Shown: piece after piece, positions 43,092-54,109 of the stretch
Numbering within the stretch: position 1 is the stretch's first letter
How the letters are laid out: every line of letters starts with the position of its first letter
Source: Acanthosoma haemorrhoidale
Lineage: Eukaryota > Arthropoda > Insecta > Hemiptera > Acanthosomatidae
Length of the DNA: 64,000 nt
Assembly: GCA_930367205.1 (NCBI GenBank)
Contig: OV884011.1
Span: 111,343,139-111,407,138, forward strand
Direction of reading: 5' to 3'
Made by a program: the position numbers and the translations under genes
The notes under the pieces: generated by a model
Seen by the model: only the letters and a program-made list of their open reading frames with translations
Databases searched by the model: none
Told to the model about the DNA's origin: nothing

Positions 43092-43971
43092 CTAACCCCT
43101 GGTGACAAGTGAGGGTTGTTTGAGTTTATAACCTGAACAATCGTTTCATGACGGCGTTACTATCTGACTCCATTTTTGATAGGTATGTGCCCCAACAATG
43201 CACTATGTTCAGGAGAATAGGTATAGGGTGATGAAGGTCTTGATGAAGGATATAGGTGGTTTGTGTGGTCTTGGAATGACCACGAATTCAAACTCGGTAT
43301 CTGAGGGTAGAAATCCGTCCGGATCCCAAAGGGGAGTGTGAACCGGAGAGAAGCAGACTGAATTGTCACGGGACAGTTTGCAGGGCCGCGACAACCGTTG
43401 TCCGCGAGGGAGAGGTCTCTCCCAAGGAGGTGCTAGTTTTCCCACTGAGATGGTGTGGGCCCTGACGACGTCGGACTACAACATAGCGAGGTTAGGAGAG
43501 AGAGATGTAGAGGTTTTTCATAAAGAAGCAGCCAGGTTTTCATAGTTTCAAGCAGGGTAGCCACGCCAGTGAGTAGTTGCCAGGAGAGAATGATTTACAG
43601 GGGCTAGACCGCCGCCTTAAGTACCCGGCCAGCCTTGTCCTTAGCCAACCATCATCGAGATTGGTGTAACCAATGGTACGTGGCTTCTTTGTCCTCTGGG
43701 AGGGCTGGCAGGGTCTTGCGATCCCATCTGGCCACAGCTGTCAGTCCCAGTTAGAAGGGACTGACAGCTGTGACCCATCTCATGTCACTAACTACTTGGC
43801 ACCCCGCATGTTATTGCTTAACACATTTACAATGATTTATATTTTGTTCATGTTATTTACATTTGTCTACAATATATTTTGTTCAAGTTATTTACATTTG
43901 TTTACAATATATATACAATAGAGTATAGGGTGATTTATCTTATGTAGTTAGCGGTTGCTACAATTATCTTA
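43092..43971 (-). mobile_element. Antisense LTR next to Gypsy-5
   Basis: Read from 43971 leftward it starts TGTAGCAACCGCTAACTACATAA after one T and continues CACCCTATACTC, the LTR start shared with 36140 and 46539. The left part (43155-43310) matches the repeat at 13785-13945, and 43401-43530 resembles 51735-51880. The left edge near 43092 is approximate. It lies on the 3' side of an antisense integrase and so fits a 3' LTR. Confidence 0.6.
43733..43772. other. Perfect 16-bp stem hairpin
   Basis: CACAGCTGTCAGTCCC, an 8-base loop, then GGGACTGACAGCTGTG. The two arms are perfectly complementary. It lies within the antisense LTR and could form a strong RNA or DNA hairpin. No role is known. Confidence 0.85.
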
Positions 43972-44720
43972 ATATTTTTGAACATATTCTTTTATGGATA
44001 TTTGTTGGTTATTTTGTTTAGTTATTCCAAACATTATCTCGTCAGAAGTCATACTTGGTATTCCATTTAAGGTATTGTTGTATGCAATAGTTGCTAAAGA
44101 AAGTTTGTTAGTTAGCCTCTTATCAGTTAATTTTTGATTATTTAATGTCCTTAATAGTTCGATTAATGTGCTGTGGGCGTGATTCAAAAGTCCTAAAGAA
44201 TTCAAGATATTAGAGTTACATACATTGGTTCTATTCCATTCGTTAGTAACTAAGTTATTTTTGTTTTCTCTCCCGTTGTCAATTCGTATTGGTGTCGGGT
44301 AATGTTCTATGTATTGTTTTATAACGTCACATATGTTAGTACCTGTTATACTTTTCACGGTTCGTGTGAATAGTATTTTTGAAAAAGTATCAATTATATT
44401 GATTATGTATTATCTTTCGTGATGTAAAGTATCAATCATTAAATCTCCAAAAGGTTTTTCTGGAGTAGGGGTTACCATATAATACCATACATGCCTTTGT
44501 TAATATATTCTGTAACAATTTCTTTCAGAAAGGGGAAATAATATTGTTTTCTTAATTTGTCATGTCTCAATTGTTTCTCTGTGTGAAGTCTTTCCTCTGT
44601 GATAATTGGAAATAATCTTGTTTTGTTCGGACTTATCTGCTACATTTAGTACACGATTTTTGTAAATTTTGATCTTAACAGTAGGGTATTATTTCTGTAC
44701 TATTCTTGACAAAGTATTGA
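43969..44720 (-). pseudogene. Gypsy-5 integrase (antisense)
   Basis: The minus strand reads an H2C2-like start YHRGKTSHREKQLRHDKLRK at about 44600, a broken middle, then IEHYPTPIRIDNGRENK with the second catalytic aspartate, a segment ending LNHAHSTLIELLRTLNNQ around the third acidic site, and ATIAYNNTLNGIPSMTSDEI. It is AT-rich like Gypsy-2. Only the last 390 bases stay open. RT and RNase H between this and the gag at 44956 are missing. Confidence 0.75.
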
Positions 44721-44955
44721 ATTATTCGTCATATCAAGTAGTCATTACATTGGGTTTCTGTTCACAATGAATTCCATAAACATGTTTTGGTTGTATAATT
44801 TAGTCTAATTCTCCCTCATTGTTGAAAGAAATGTCATATCTTCTTTTATTAAACGGTTTGGTAAATTATACGTTTTTTTGTCCTCTGGTTAATATAATTT
44901 GGTGTTTTTAAACATTTATTGCTTTGCCGTCAGGGGCTATAAAAAATTGTTGTAA

Positions 44956-45760
44956 CTAGAGATTCGGTCTATGGAGTGTAGCTACTACACTAAATTTGTC
45001 TTCCATGGCTTTTGGGTTGAGTTCTTGTAAAATTTGGTTGCATTCTTCTGAGTCATTAGGTGTTGCTTCTATTAATCTATCCATGTTTTCGTATTTTTCC
45101 ATATCGTCAAGTTCTAAAAAAGTTAAGTCATGTGATGCTTTTATTTTATTATCTTTGGTTATATGCTCGTGTGTAAGAGTATCTATCATTAGTTTTAGTT
45201 GATGTTGGGGGACATTTTTTGGTTCGCCTAGCCCTAAAAAATGTTCAAGTTTGTCGTCCAGGTCTTTAACTCTCTGTTTCAATGTTTTGTTCTCTTGTTC
45301 TAGTGGCCGAGGTTCGTCTTCTAAGTGATGCACTTCGTTACTTCGAACAGTTCGCATTGACACGGTGTTTTGTGAATGTGGATTGAAGGGTTGTAATGGA
45401 AATGATGTTTCTTAAGGTCTTTGAAGGTTAAGTCGTTGTTGATTATTTCTAAAGATCTGACGGGGTTCATAACGTCGCTGATAGTTATTGCGATGTCAAA
45501 GGTCATTGTTTTGTTGAAAATTATGTCTGTAGTTATTTTGGTAGTTATTGCGATGTTAAAAGTCATTATTTTTTTGAAAATTATATCTATAGTTTTTTTG
45601 GTACTGTCGGGGTTGAAATTGTTGCCCATTATCGTCATTAGTCCTATAATTGTTTAGTCTGAAGTTTTGTCTAGGTTGGTATTCTTGTTGACTGCTGTTA
45701 GTGTTTCCTTGAAGATACATGTCTTCCATTACAATTAATATACAAAACGTTTTTCATTTG
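44956..45760 (-). pseudogene. Gypsy-5 gag 3' part (antisense)
   Basis: The minus strand encodes a Q/N/R-rich basic stretch typical of arthropod Gypsy gag tails (NNYQRRYEPRQIFRNNQQRL, then FPLQPFNPHSQ). NEVHHLEDEPRPLEQENKTL and a further conserved charged segment follow. Stops and frame changes separate the pieces. A 60-bp tandem duplication (45482-45541 and 45542-45601) doubles the motif NYRxNFQxNNDxxHRNNYQ. The last open part (44956-45363) ends KFSVVATLHRP. Confidence 0.65.
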
Positions 45761-46538
45761 CATCAGGTCGGTAATAATAAGATGGTTGAGTGCGTCCTTA
45801 AGTCTTAGTGGTAAATTTCTGAGAACGTGGTCTACAATTAGTACCTTTTGTGATAATATTTATTGTTCTCAGTGTCTGTTTCTATCTAAAATATCTCTTA
45901 TACCTGTTCCCGTCATAAAACAAAACAAAATAAACATATAAAATTACACTGTATGCAAAAATAATACCTTAAAGTCTTTTTTATTGCTGTTGACAAAGTC
46001 TTCCGTGTGGTCTGTATTAAATTTATTGTATCTGTATATCCAGCATAAAGCGTTGAAACGCACCTTCAAGTGAACAGTCCCAGGCTCTGTTAATATTTCC
46101 TCAAGCCTTCTTAGCCGGTCTGTCAGAGTGTTAGTCAATCAATCCCAGATCCTGTTATCTAAGCAATCTTATAATTCAGGAATTACTCACAGATGCAGAG
46201 AATATTTCTTCGGATCTTCTTAGCTTGATGACGAACCGTCTTCTCTTCTGACTTGAAGTTCGCAGGTCCCAAGTGAATGATGTGTTCAATGTAAACAAGC
46301 TTTCTTCTTCCTTCAACTTCCTCAGATATATAAAGAATTTTTTAAGGTGGTTCCCTGGTGAAAATCTATTGAAATAGATCAGTACCCAATATCGGGTAAA
46401 GTCCTATCCCATGGGGTATCTTTTCCGGAGTATTTGCAACGGCCTTTTTTCGCTATTGGAGTGGTCTCACTGTCCGTTGCCAAATGAGGAATCTCTAGAT
46501 GGTAAACTGACCAGTCATTCAAAAAACTTTATTATGAA
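45761..46538. other. Presumed upstream part of antisense Gypsy-5
   Basis: Translations near 45944-46138 (minus) show RLRRLEEILTEPGTVHLK, a charged helical segment that may be the start of the gag. I see no LTR or primer site for this element here. The LTR of another element begins at 46539. Confidence 0.35.
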
Positions 46539-47003
46539 TGTAGTGACCGCTAACTACATAAGTGTTAAATCACCCTATACTCTGGTGCATATATAATGTA
46601 TTGTAATTAGATATAAAACATGGTAAAAGCTTTTTCTAGCAATAAACGTGGACCGGCAGTCGTAAATAAGGCAGGTAAGAGGGTCGACGGCCGTCAGCCA
46701 TAAAATATAAAAGCCATGCCATAAAACAGTCCTTTAGGGGACGAGGGGCCACGTACCTCATGGCAGGTGTGCGCATTTCCTCACGTTGGCCTAGCCCCCC
46801 CCCCCCCGAAACAGGAACTATATTTAAACCAGTGCGTTTGGCCCACTCTCTCTCAGTCTCCTCATCTCCTCAGCCACTGTTACTCGGTCGCTTTACGCCA
46901 GGGCCTGGAAGTAAGCCCACTCAGTCTTTCCGCCTTCGCTCGGACGCTTTAATACGCTAGGAGCTAGAGTGATTAGGCACTCCCCTAGTGGCAACCCGAC
47001 AAC
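46539..47003 (+). mobile_element. LTR of the tRNA-Trp primed Gypsy family
   Basis: Starts TGTAGTGACCGCTAACTACA and ends GACAAC, 465 bp, followed directly by TGGTGACCTCGACGTGATC (47004-47022), one mismatch from the tRNA-Trp primer site. The interior after it is truncated: no gag is recognisable before antisense Gypsy-6 begins at about 47436. Confidence 0.75.
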
Positions 47004-47823
47004 TGGTGACCTCGACGTGATCGAAAAGCCCGACAATGAATAATAATCAAAACACTGGTATGTAACAAATTTTAAGAGATCAGTTACAGATTTACAACAT
47101 ACTGGGTTGAATATCTAGGTGCAAGTGCGTGTCTGGTGCTAAGCAGGTAAGAAAATGGGTTCTTGGAAAGAAAACGTTTGCTAACGAAAAAACTCAAGGG
47201 GTTTGCTCATTTGCATATTTCATATCATTATAAACTGGACGGTCTGTGCGGCTTTAAGTGAGCGGTGCCAGCGTTCGATATGGATGGTAGGTGGTGGTCC
47301 TTGAAACCAAGGAGTAGAGTAAGTCTCATAAATAGGTCAGATTCAAACTGAAGCTCTTAGTCAGTCATTAGTCGTAGTACGGTGGCTTTTGAGGTCTGGC
47401 ATGCTATGTACGATGTTGTGTACCTATCGCTACGTCGGTATTCATGCCCGGCCAAAAAACCTTTGTTTCATCAGTTTTCGGCTTGTTTTTACTCCTGGGC
47501 GACTAAGTTTGTGCAGCTGGTCGAAGGTGGATGTTCGAAAGCCCGAAGGCAAGTAAGGTCTTGGCTCCTCTAATGAGGTCTCGCAAATGAGAGAAATGTC
47601 ACTGCCGGGAATGTTGACGGGCTCTAGCCAGCATGTGGTGTTCTGTTTCCTGAAAATTTTCAATTCTTGGTCTTCTAAATGAGCGGCATGTAATCTTTGA
47701 AAATTTCCTGGGACCAAGATGGCTTCAATGCGTGAGAGGGCATCCGCCACGACGTTTCCCTTAACCTTACAATAGCGTATATCTATCGTGAATTGGGTTA
47801 TGTAATTCATGTATCGCATAAAT

Positions 47824-50340
47824 CAGGTATGGGCAACCTTTGACATGTTATGGGCCAAACTTTAGTGTGCAAATACGTTCGCGGGCCGCGTTTAAAAGTA
47901 GTGCATTTTAAAGTAGTGTTCATAATTTTTAGCGATAGATATCAGTCAGCCATGAAATAATACGACAATGTTATTACAACACAATTTATTAAAATAACAA
48001 AATGAAATGAAAAAATAGGTACCTACAGCATTAAATTAAATCGTTAAATTTAGAATTGTTACAAACTACGAAAGTTAGATAGCGACACCGAAATCAATGA
48101 GACACTTGAGCTTGAATTTGGGAAACTAATTCATCGATGTTTGGATTAATTCCACTGGTACAAAGACGTAAAGAATTTTCCAAATTATCGTCAGTCAGCC
48201 TTGTACGATGTTTTGATTTATTAACTTTCATCAATGAAAAGAACTGTTCGCATTTATAAGTACTGCCAAACGCACAAATCAATCTTCTTGCAAATTTTCT
48301 AAGCTGCGGAAAATGGTCTTCTTCGAGGTATTTTTTGTAGAAATCGCACAACTCCACGTCTTCAAATTTAGATTTTAGGAGTGAGTTTTCTTGAATCTCG
48401 ATCAACTCCATTTGCAAGTGTATTGGAGCATTTTGTACATTACTTTTTGTTGGAGTAGCAAATAAATTGAAACAGTCTTCCATGTGTTTGAAATCGCTAA
48501 ATCTGATCGAAAATTGCTCCGACAGTAACTTGAGTTCTTCAGCATATTGAGCGTAAGCAATATTTTCATACGCAGAGAGCGTGGTGAAATGGTAACTGTT
48601 ACCAGACAGCATATGTGCCTCCCACAAGCGGATTTTGTTCTGAAACGCTTTCAAATGGCTGTACAAATCATTTACTAACTGTCCTTGTTTTTGAAGTTTC
48701 AAATTTAAATCATTCAAATGGCCTGTAAGGTCGACAAGAAATGCTAAGTCACATATCCATTTTGCGTCACTCAATTCAGATAGTGGTTTATCTTTTATTT
48801 GCATAAATTCTGCTATCTCATTTCTAAGCTCGTAAAACCGTTTCAGCATTTTCCCTTTGCTTAGCCATTTGACTTCACAATAATATGTTACGTCGTCATA
48901 CTCGGCTGATATTTCATCCAAAAACGCCTTGAACTGACGATGGTTAAGCCCTCGGGATCGAATAAAATTGATGGTTTTTACTACCACATTCATAACATTC
49001 TGGAGTCGAATGGACTTAGAACACAAGTTCTGTTGGTGGATAATGCAATGAAGGACTATCAAACCATCTTTTTGCACATTTAATTCAGTTGCTTTTTCAT
49101 TCAAAATTCCGATGAAACCTTTACGTAAGCCGACCATAGAAGGTGCACCATCTGTGCATACTCCAACTAATTTCGACCATGGCAAGCCAAAACTTGTGAA
49201 TACCTTTTGAACTTCATTAAAAATGTCCTCTCCTGTAGTGGTTCCTTTTAGCGGCTGTAAAGCAAGCAATTCCTCAGTAATAGTGAATTCTTTATCAACA
49301 CCTCGAATAAATATAGCCAGTTGAGCTATGTCAGACAAATCGGTGCTCTCGTCTAATGCTATGGAAAATGATTCAATACCAGTCATACGGCCAGTCAATG
49401 TTGTTTTTATATCATTAGCCATCATTTCTATACGTCGTACAACGGTTCGTCTTGACAAACTAATTTTTTCAAATTCATTTTTCTTTTCAGGACACAAAAC
49501 ACTGCAAACTTCTGACATACACTCCTTGATAAATTCTCCTTCGGCAAATGGTTTCAATGACTTTGCCAATTTTGAACTAACTATAAAACTAGCTTTCACA
49601 ACATTATCAAGTTGTGTTCTTTGTCTATGAAATATTTGCTGCTGTTTTTCCAAATTTGCGGTAAGTTTCTGGATTTTGTCTTTTCTTATTTGTCCTGTCA
49701 GTGAGAGCAGCGTAGGATGCTTAGTTGAGTAATGCCTCTTTATATTGAATTCTTTCATCACCGAAATGGATTCATTACACATCAAACAAATAGGCTTACC
49801 ATTGTGCAAGATAAAGAAGAATTCTTCAGTCCATTTTTCTTGAAACTGGCGACCCTCTGCATCTACTTTTCGTTTCCTTCCACCAGACATCATTTTCATT
49901 TACTTATCGTTCGATAAACTTAATAAGAAAATAGGTATAATTAGTAAGCACTCAAGATGCACACAAAGTCACAAAGCAAACTTATCACCACGGTAGCTCG
50001 AATAGGACTGAACTAAGTTCCGGCCATCCACCCGCTTATATAGGCAAAATGAAGGAATGATCTAGAATCGTCTAGTGTAGAACAATACAATTGCGAAGCA
50101 ATAATCCTTTGTTGCGCCGCCAGTGTGGCGGCAAACATCAATGGCTTTGAACTTTGATGTTTGCCGCCTCACTCTTTGATGATCACCGCCACTCGGCTTG
50201 CTCGCTCACTTGATTCCATGAGTATGAGTAAGTAGTGTATTTTTTTTTTTTAAATTGGGTTTTTCAAAATGTCTCGCGGGCCGGATCAAATCTTACAGCG
50301 GGCCGGATCCGGCCCGCGGGCCGGCTGTTGCCCACATACG
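47824..50340 (-). mobile_element. hAT transposon copy 2, 2,517 bp, intact
   Basis: Bounded by the exact 8-bp duplication GCATAAAT (47816-47823 and 50341-50348). Termini are CAGGTATGGGCAAC on the left and, in reverse complement, CGTATGTGGGCAAC on the right. It is near identical to copy 1 along its whole length, including a 12-base A run near the GC-rich end. I saw one single-base difference in the 3' UTR plus the 2-bp change in the transposase. It interrupts the RNase H coding region of Gypsy-6. Confidence 0.95.
48094..49899 (-). CDS. hAT transposase, intact (601 aa)
   Basis: Cut-and-paste transposase of the hAT superfamily, resembling proteins annotated as GTF2IRD2-like in animal genomes. 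The start is ATG at 49899 (MKMMSGGRKRK) after a basic, nuclear-signal-like stretch. A BED zinc finger lies at about 23-61 (WTEEFFFILHNGKPICLMC ... HYSTKH), giving C-C-H-H ligands. The RNase H-like catalytic domain has its first acidic residue in FSIALDESTDLSD (about 181-193), CTDGAPSMVG (about 247) and a large insertion domain with HCIIHQQNLCSK (about 282). The C-terminal region LRKFARRLICAFGSTYKCEQ FFS is the dimerisation block (about 540-562). No stop or frameshift is present. Whether it is expressed is unknown. Confidence 0.95.
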   Translation of the reverse strand: MKMMSGGRKRKVDAEGRQFQEKWTEEFFFILHNGKPICLMCNESISVMKEFNIKRHYSTKHPTLLSLTGQIRKDKIQKLTANLEKQQQIFHRQRTQLDNVVKASFIVSSKLAKSLKPFAEGEFIKECMSEVCSVLCPEKKNEFEKISLSRRTVVRRIEMMANDIKTTLTGRMTGIESFSIALDESTDLSDIAQLAIFIRGVDKEFTITEELLALQPLKGTTTGEDIFNEVQKVFTSFGLPWSKLVGVCTDGAPSMVGLRKGFIGILNEKATELNVQKDGLIVLHCIIHQQNLCSKSIRLQNVMNVVVKTINFIRSRGLNHRQFKAFLDEISAEYDDVTYYCEVKWLSKGKMLKRFYELRNEIAEFMQIKDKPLSELSDAKWICDLAFLVDLTGHLNDLNLKLQKQGQLVNDLYSHLKAFQNKIRLWEAHMLSGNSYHFTTLSAYENIAYAQYAEELKLLSEQFSIRFSDFKHMEDCFNLFATPTKSNVQNAPIHLQMELIEIQENSLLKSKFEDVELCDFYKKYLEEDHFPQLRKFARRLICAFGSTYKCEQFFSLMKVNKSKHRTRLTDDNLENSLRLCTSGINPNIDELVSQIQAQVSH

Positions 50341-51699
50341 GCATAAATCATGGGCAAGAAGTGTCACTTTGCTGGGCCGTGATGTCTGTGAGTGGCTTGT
50401 GGTCTGTGTGTATAATTACCTCCCGCGCTTCGACAAGTTGTCGAAAATATTTGATGGCTTCGTAGATAGTTAAGAGCTCTCTATGGAAGGTGCTGTACTT
50501 TGACTGGACATGGTTGAAAGCGCGGCTGAAGAAGCCGATGGATTGTAGCGTGACACCTTCCATCTGTTGTAGTGCAGCACCCATAGCTGTGTCGCTAGCA
50601 CCAATGGCTAAGTTAGGTTTGCCAGAGTCCTCCAGGTTTCCCCGGAACCTGATTTTTTTTCGTCCCTTGTAAGTAGGTGTTAACTAACTTCTGGTACTCA
50701 GCGGCGTTAGGTAAGCATCGGCGATAAAAGTTGACCATCCCGAGGAAACTTCTGAGGTCCCTTACTGTAGTAGGTTGGGGGAAATCTAAGATTAGGTGTA
50801 CTTAAGCTGGTGACGGAACGATGCCCTGGGGTGAGACATAGTACCCCGGTATCCAACCTAGGGTTGTCAAAGTACACATTTCGCGAGGTTGAGGGGTAGC
50901 CCTTGAACAGCCAGACGACTGAAGACTGTCTCCAGGTGACGCTGGTGTTACTCTTCACTGGTTGAAGCGATCAGTATGTCATCGAGGTACACACAAATTG
51001 TTGGTATCTAAAAATGTTGTCCATATACCTCAGGAAAAACTAGAGGGCGTTGCAGAGTCCAAACGTCATCCGGAGAAACTCAAAAAAACCAAAGGGGGCG
51101 ATGATAGCCGTTTTGGGGACGTCCTGAGGGTTTACTGGGATGTGATGGTGAGCTGTTTTGATGTCCAGTGTTAAAAATATGGTAGTGCCAAACAAGTGGT
51201 CAGAAATTTGAGCACACCATAATGGTCTGGGATGGTATTGCTGTTGAAATGTCGATAGTCTCTACAGGGGCGTATTGTCCCGCCTTTCTTCGTAACGATG
51301 TGAAGAGTACTTGCCCAAGGTTCAAGGTTCAAGGTTCGACAAATTTCTTCATCCATCATATGTTGGAACTCTTCGTTGGTGACTTGATATTTTGCTGCTG
51401 GTGTTAATTGACGGGCCTTGCTGCAGACGGGTGGTACATGTGTTTCTATGTAGTGTAGGTGGAACGGACCTCATAGGTTGTTGTGGTCATGTGAGCTAAG
51501 GATAGCACCACAAGAGGTCGGCGTATTTGTTGTCGGGTGGTATGCTTGATATCACGGTAAGCGTGGCGACGTTTGTTCTTACCGTGGCACAACGACCAGT
51601 AATACCATCGATCAGTTGGCGGTGCTAAGATCTACCAGTAGGTGATAATGGGCAAGAAGTCGGCACTTAGGATTGATTTCTGAACTTCTGCCGTTATGA

Positions 51700-52085
51700 A
51701 GTTCCACTTAAAAATTCGCTACATGCCTGTGTCGTCCATAAGGAAGAGATCTCTTCCAAGAAAGTGCTAGTTTTACGAGACAAAAGCAGAGAATCCCACT
51801 GTGAAAGTGTGGGGTCTGACAATGCTAAAACATAGCAAGGCTAGGATAGAAGTGTAGAAATTTTCATAAATGAGAAGGCCAAATCGTGAAACATCAGTGC
51901 AGCTGCAAGTACCAGTCTAGAGGCGTGCCATAGCTTGAATGTATTGTCGGCTAAAACTAGGGGGTATATATAGCACAAAGCAGCCAATCGCATTGTAGGC
52001 CTAGATTAGGCTCGAAGGTTCTAGAACCCAACCCCTACAGGAATAGGCTAATACCTGGCTAACCCCTAACTGCCTCTGCACTCGT
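51700..52085. repeat. LTR-like repeat related to 43401-43530
   Basis: AAGAGATCTCTTCCAAGAAA, GTGCTAGTTTT, TGTGGGGTCTGAC, ACATAGCAAGGCTAGGA and TTTTCATAAA align in order with 43411-43525. It probably represents an LTR of the same family, possibly the 5' LTR of antisense Gypsy-6. No TSD or primer site was seen. Confidence 0.45.
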
Positions 52086-52194
52086 CTGCAAGAAACTGTA
52101 ATATTTATGCTTATCAATCATTTATTTACTTATTTATGATAAACCTCGAGTGTATTACCTCAGTATTTATCTCTGAGTATATTCGATCACTTTT

Positions 52195-52483
52195 AAATAC
52201 CAAGTAGATATCTAGTAAATGAATAGTACTAGCAAATACCAAGTAGATATCTAGTGAATGAATAGTACTAGCAAATACCAAGTAGATATCTAGTAAATGA
52301 ATAGTACTAGCAAATACCAAGTAGATATCTAGTAAATGAATAGTACTAGCAAATACCAAGTAGATAGCTAGTAAATGAATAGTACTAGCAAATACCAAGT
52401 AGATATCCGGTAAAAAAACAGTACTAGTAAATACCAAGCAGATATCTTGTAAATAGATAGTACTAGTAAATACCAATATACCA
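52195..52483. repeat. 39-bp minisatellite, about 7.4 copies
   Basis: Unit AAATACCAAGTAGATATCTA followed by GTAAATGAATAGTACTAGC. The first five copies differ by one or two bases and the last two are more diverged. Because 39 is divisible by three, the minus strand is open across the array and encodes a 13-residue repeat (LLDIYLVFASTIH). I treat that as a by-product. Confidence 0.95.
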
Positions 52484-52489
52484 TACTAG

Positions 52490-54105
52490 TTGTGAATAAT
52501 ATACTAAGACGAATTACCAAAACAGCAGGTGAATCGTCTCATACGGCTTATTTAGCACGGCTACACGTCTGGAAAAAAATCTTCATACTCATCAAAAAAA
52601 GTTAAAAAATAAAAACCAAATCTATCCGGATGTAATAAAAATTTAAAAATCGTTTACCTGATAATTGGGATTTAAGAGTTCTATGGTAATTCACGTATAG
52701 TACGGATATAGTGTGATGAGCAGTGAGTCCCTTATTATGACAAAACACAATCATACCATAGATGTATTTTCTGTAAGTAATAGGTCTGTTTAAGAGCTCT
52801 TTAAGGTAGGTTTGGCCGTAAATATTTTGAGTTCTTGAAAGTTTCGTATCTCTTTGTGCCACCTCACTGACGGTTGAACTGACATTGGTCCAATGCTTAG
52901 TTGGAATATGTCCATCACGTCAGCTCCACGTGGAAGGACTTCGATGCAGAATATGGATTGTAGTACCATTACTGATGTTCAATAAAAACTCGAGGTTTTC
53001 ATTATTATATTGACAAAAGGAAAGCTGATCGGTCAAATTTAATAACAGATTAAACCGCTTTTACGAACAATCCCGAGTGGGATATCAAATTTGTATCTGC
53101 AACGGTTATCTCCGGAAAACATTACGGATCTACTAAAATTATTCCAGCAGTTCATGTGGCATGGTTGCCTTTAAATTAAGGAATTTAACCTTAAATTCTT
53201 ATTTAACAACATCAACAACAAGAAAACTAGTTACTTAGTGTGAAAATGGTTTTCCATTTTCATTGTTAATTTTTTTTTCAAATCCACTGCCTTCGTGGCA
53301 TCATCATATAGCTACCAAAAGTACAAAATCGATCGGCAAATCCAAAAACTGCAAGGCAGTGCTCTTTTCGTGAAGGTGCTCAAATTTTTACCGTAAAATA
53401 CGACTATAAATCATTCGAAATTTCCCTAACGCTAAAAGTAGCAGATAAAAATAATTTTTCCAGACTTCTTTGAAGATGTTTCAACTAGTTCCGAAGTAAA
53501 ACTAATACTTTGCAGCAATAATTGTTTCTTGTATTCGTTAACGCATAAATGAAATGTTTATTGAACTTATCAGGCAATTATACTTACGGTAAAAATTTTG
53601 ATTATTGATTGTGTATTATGAGAAAATAAGTCCCTGCACTAAATTGTTTAATGGACAACTGCCACTAAATAAGTTGGTAGAGTCATTTGTAACCTTCAGT
53701 TAATGAACCAAAGTCACAGATTGCTGTGATTCTTCCTGTTCATTATCTATCTCTATCTTACATTGGAAGCATAAACCTACGTATAACGTCTAAAAGAACT
53801 GCTGCATTAGATTTTATCTTAGATAGTTGAATGACTAATTGTAATTGTAAAGAAAACAATGTTTTTAATACTACTCAACCTTCGAGCATCTCCTAGCTTT
53901 TTCCCAACCCTCGTTAGTCTAAGCCAGGAAGAAAATAATGGCCCCCCTCAAACTAAAACAATTCAACAATTGAACAGTTCAGACGAATCGGATTTTATAA
54001 CATATCAACAACAATATGCAAAATAAAATCGTGTTTATTTCGTTCAACGCATTATTCCGATATTAATCACACTTCAAGTGCATGTGCAGGCATGCATTAA
54101 GGATG
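52490..54105. other. AT-rich intergenic DNA, no gene seen
   Basis: No frame with recognisable domains. I looked for receptor-type exons and transposase motifs and found none. Confidence 0.4.
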
Positions 54106-54109
54106 TGCG

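Larger units (their letters stand above)
47436..51690 (-). mobile_element. Gypsy-6, antisense pol remnant split by hAT copy 2
   Basis: Minus strand, right to left: a protease tail (SILSADFL) at about 51660. RT follows with NLEPWASTLHIVTKKGG and GGTIRPCRDYRHFNSNTIPD at about 51200-51350, and a broken middle. RNase H comes next with GFFSRAFNHVQSKYSTFHRE and IIHTDHKPLTDI (50360-50580). Then hAT copy 2. The frame resumes with FMRYMNYITQFTIDIRY and GNVVADALSRIEAI (47700-47820) and a degraded integrase start. Across the single 8-bp target repeat the reading frame is maintained, with one TGA at the join. The family differs from Gypsy-1 and Gypsy-2. Confidence 0.8.

Noticed and set aside
52126..52476. 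116-codon repeat protein on the minus strand
   Set aside because: It is the 39-bp minisatellite read in a frame that stays open because the unit length is divisible by three.
52195..52483. CRISPR-like array
   Set aside because: The units are head-to-tail with no unique spacers, in a eukaryotic context.
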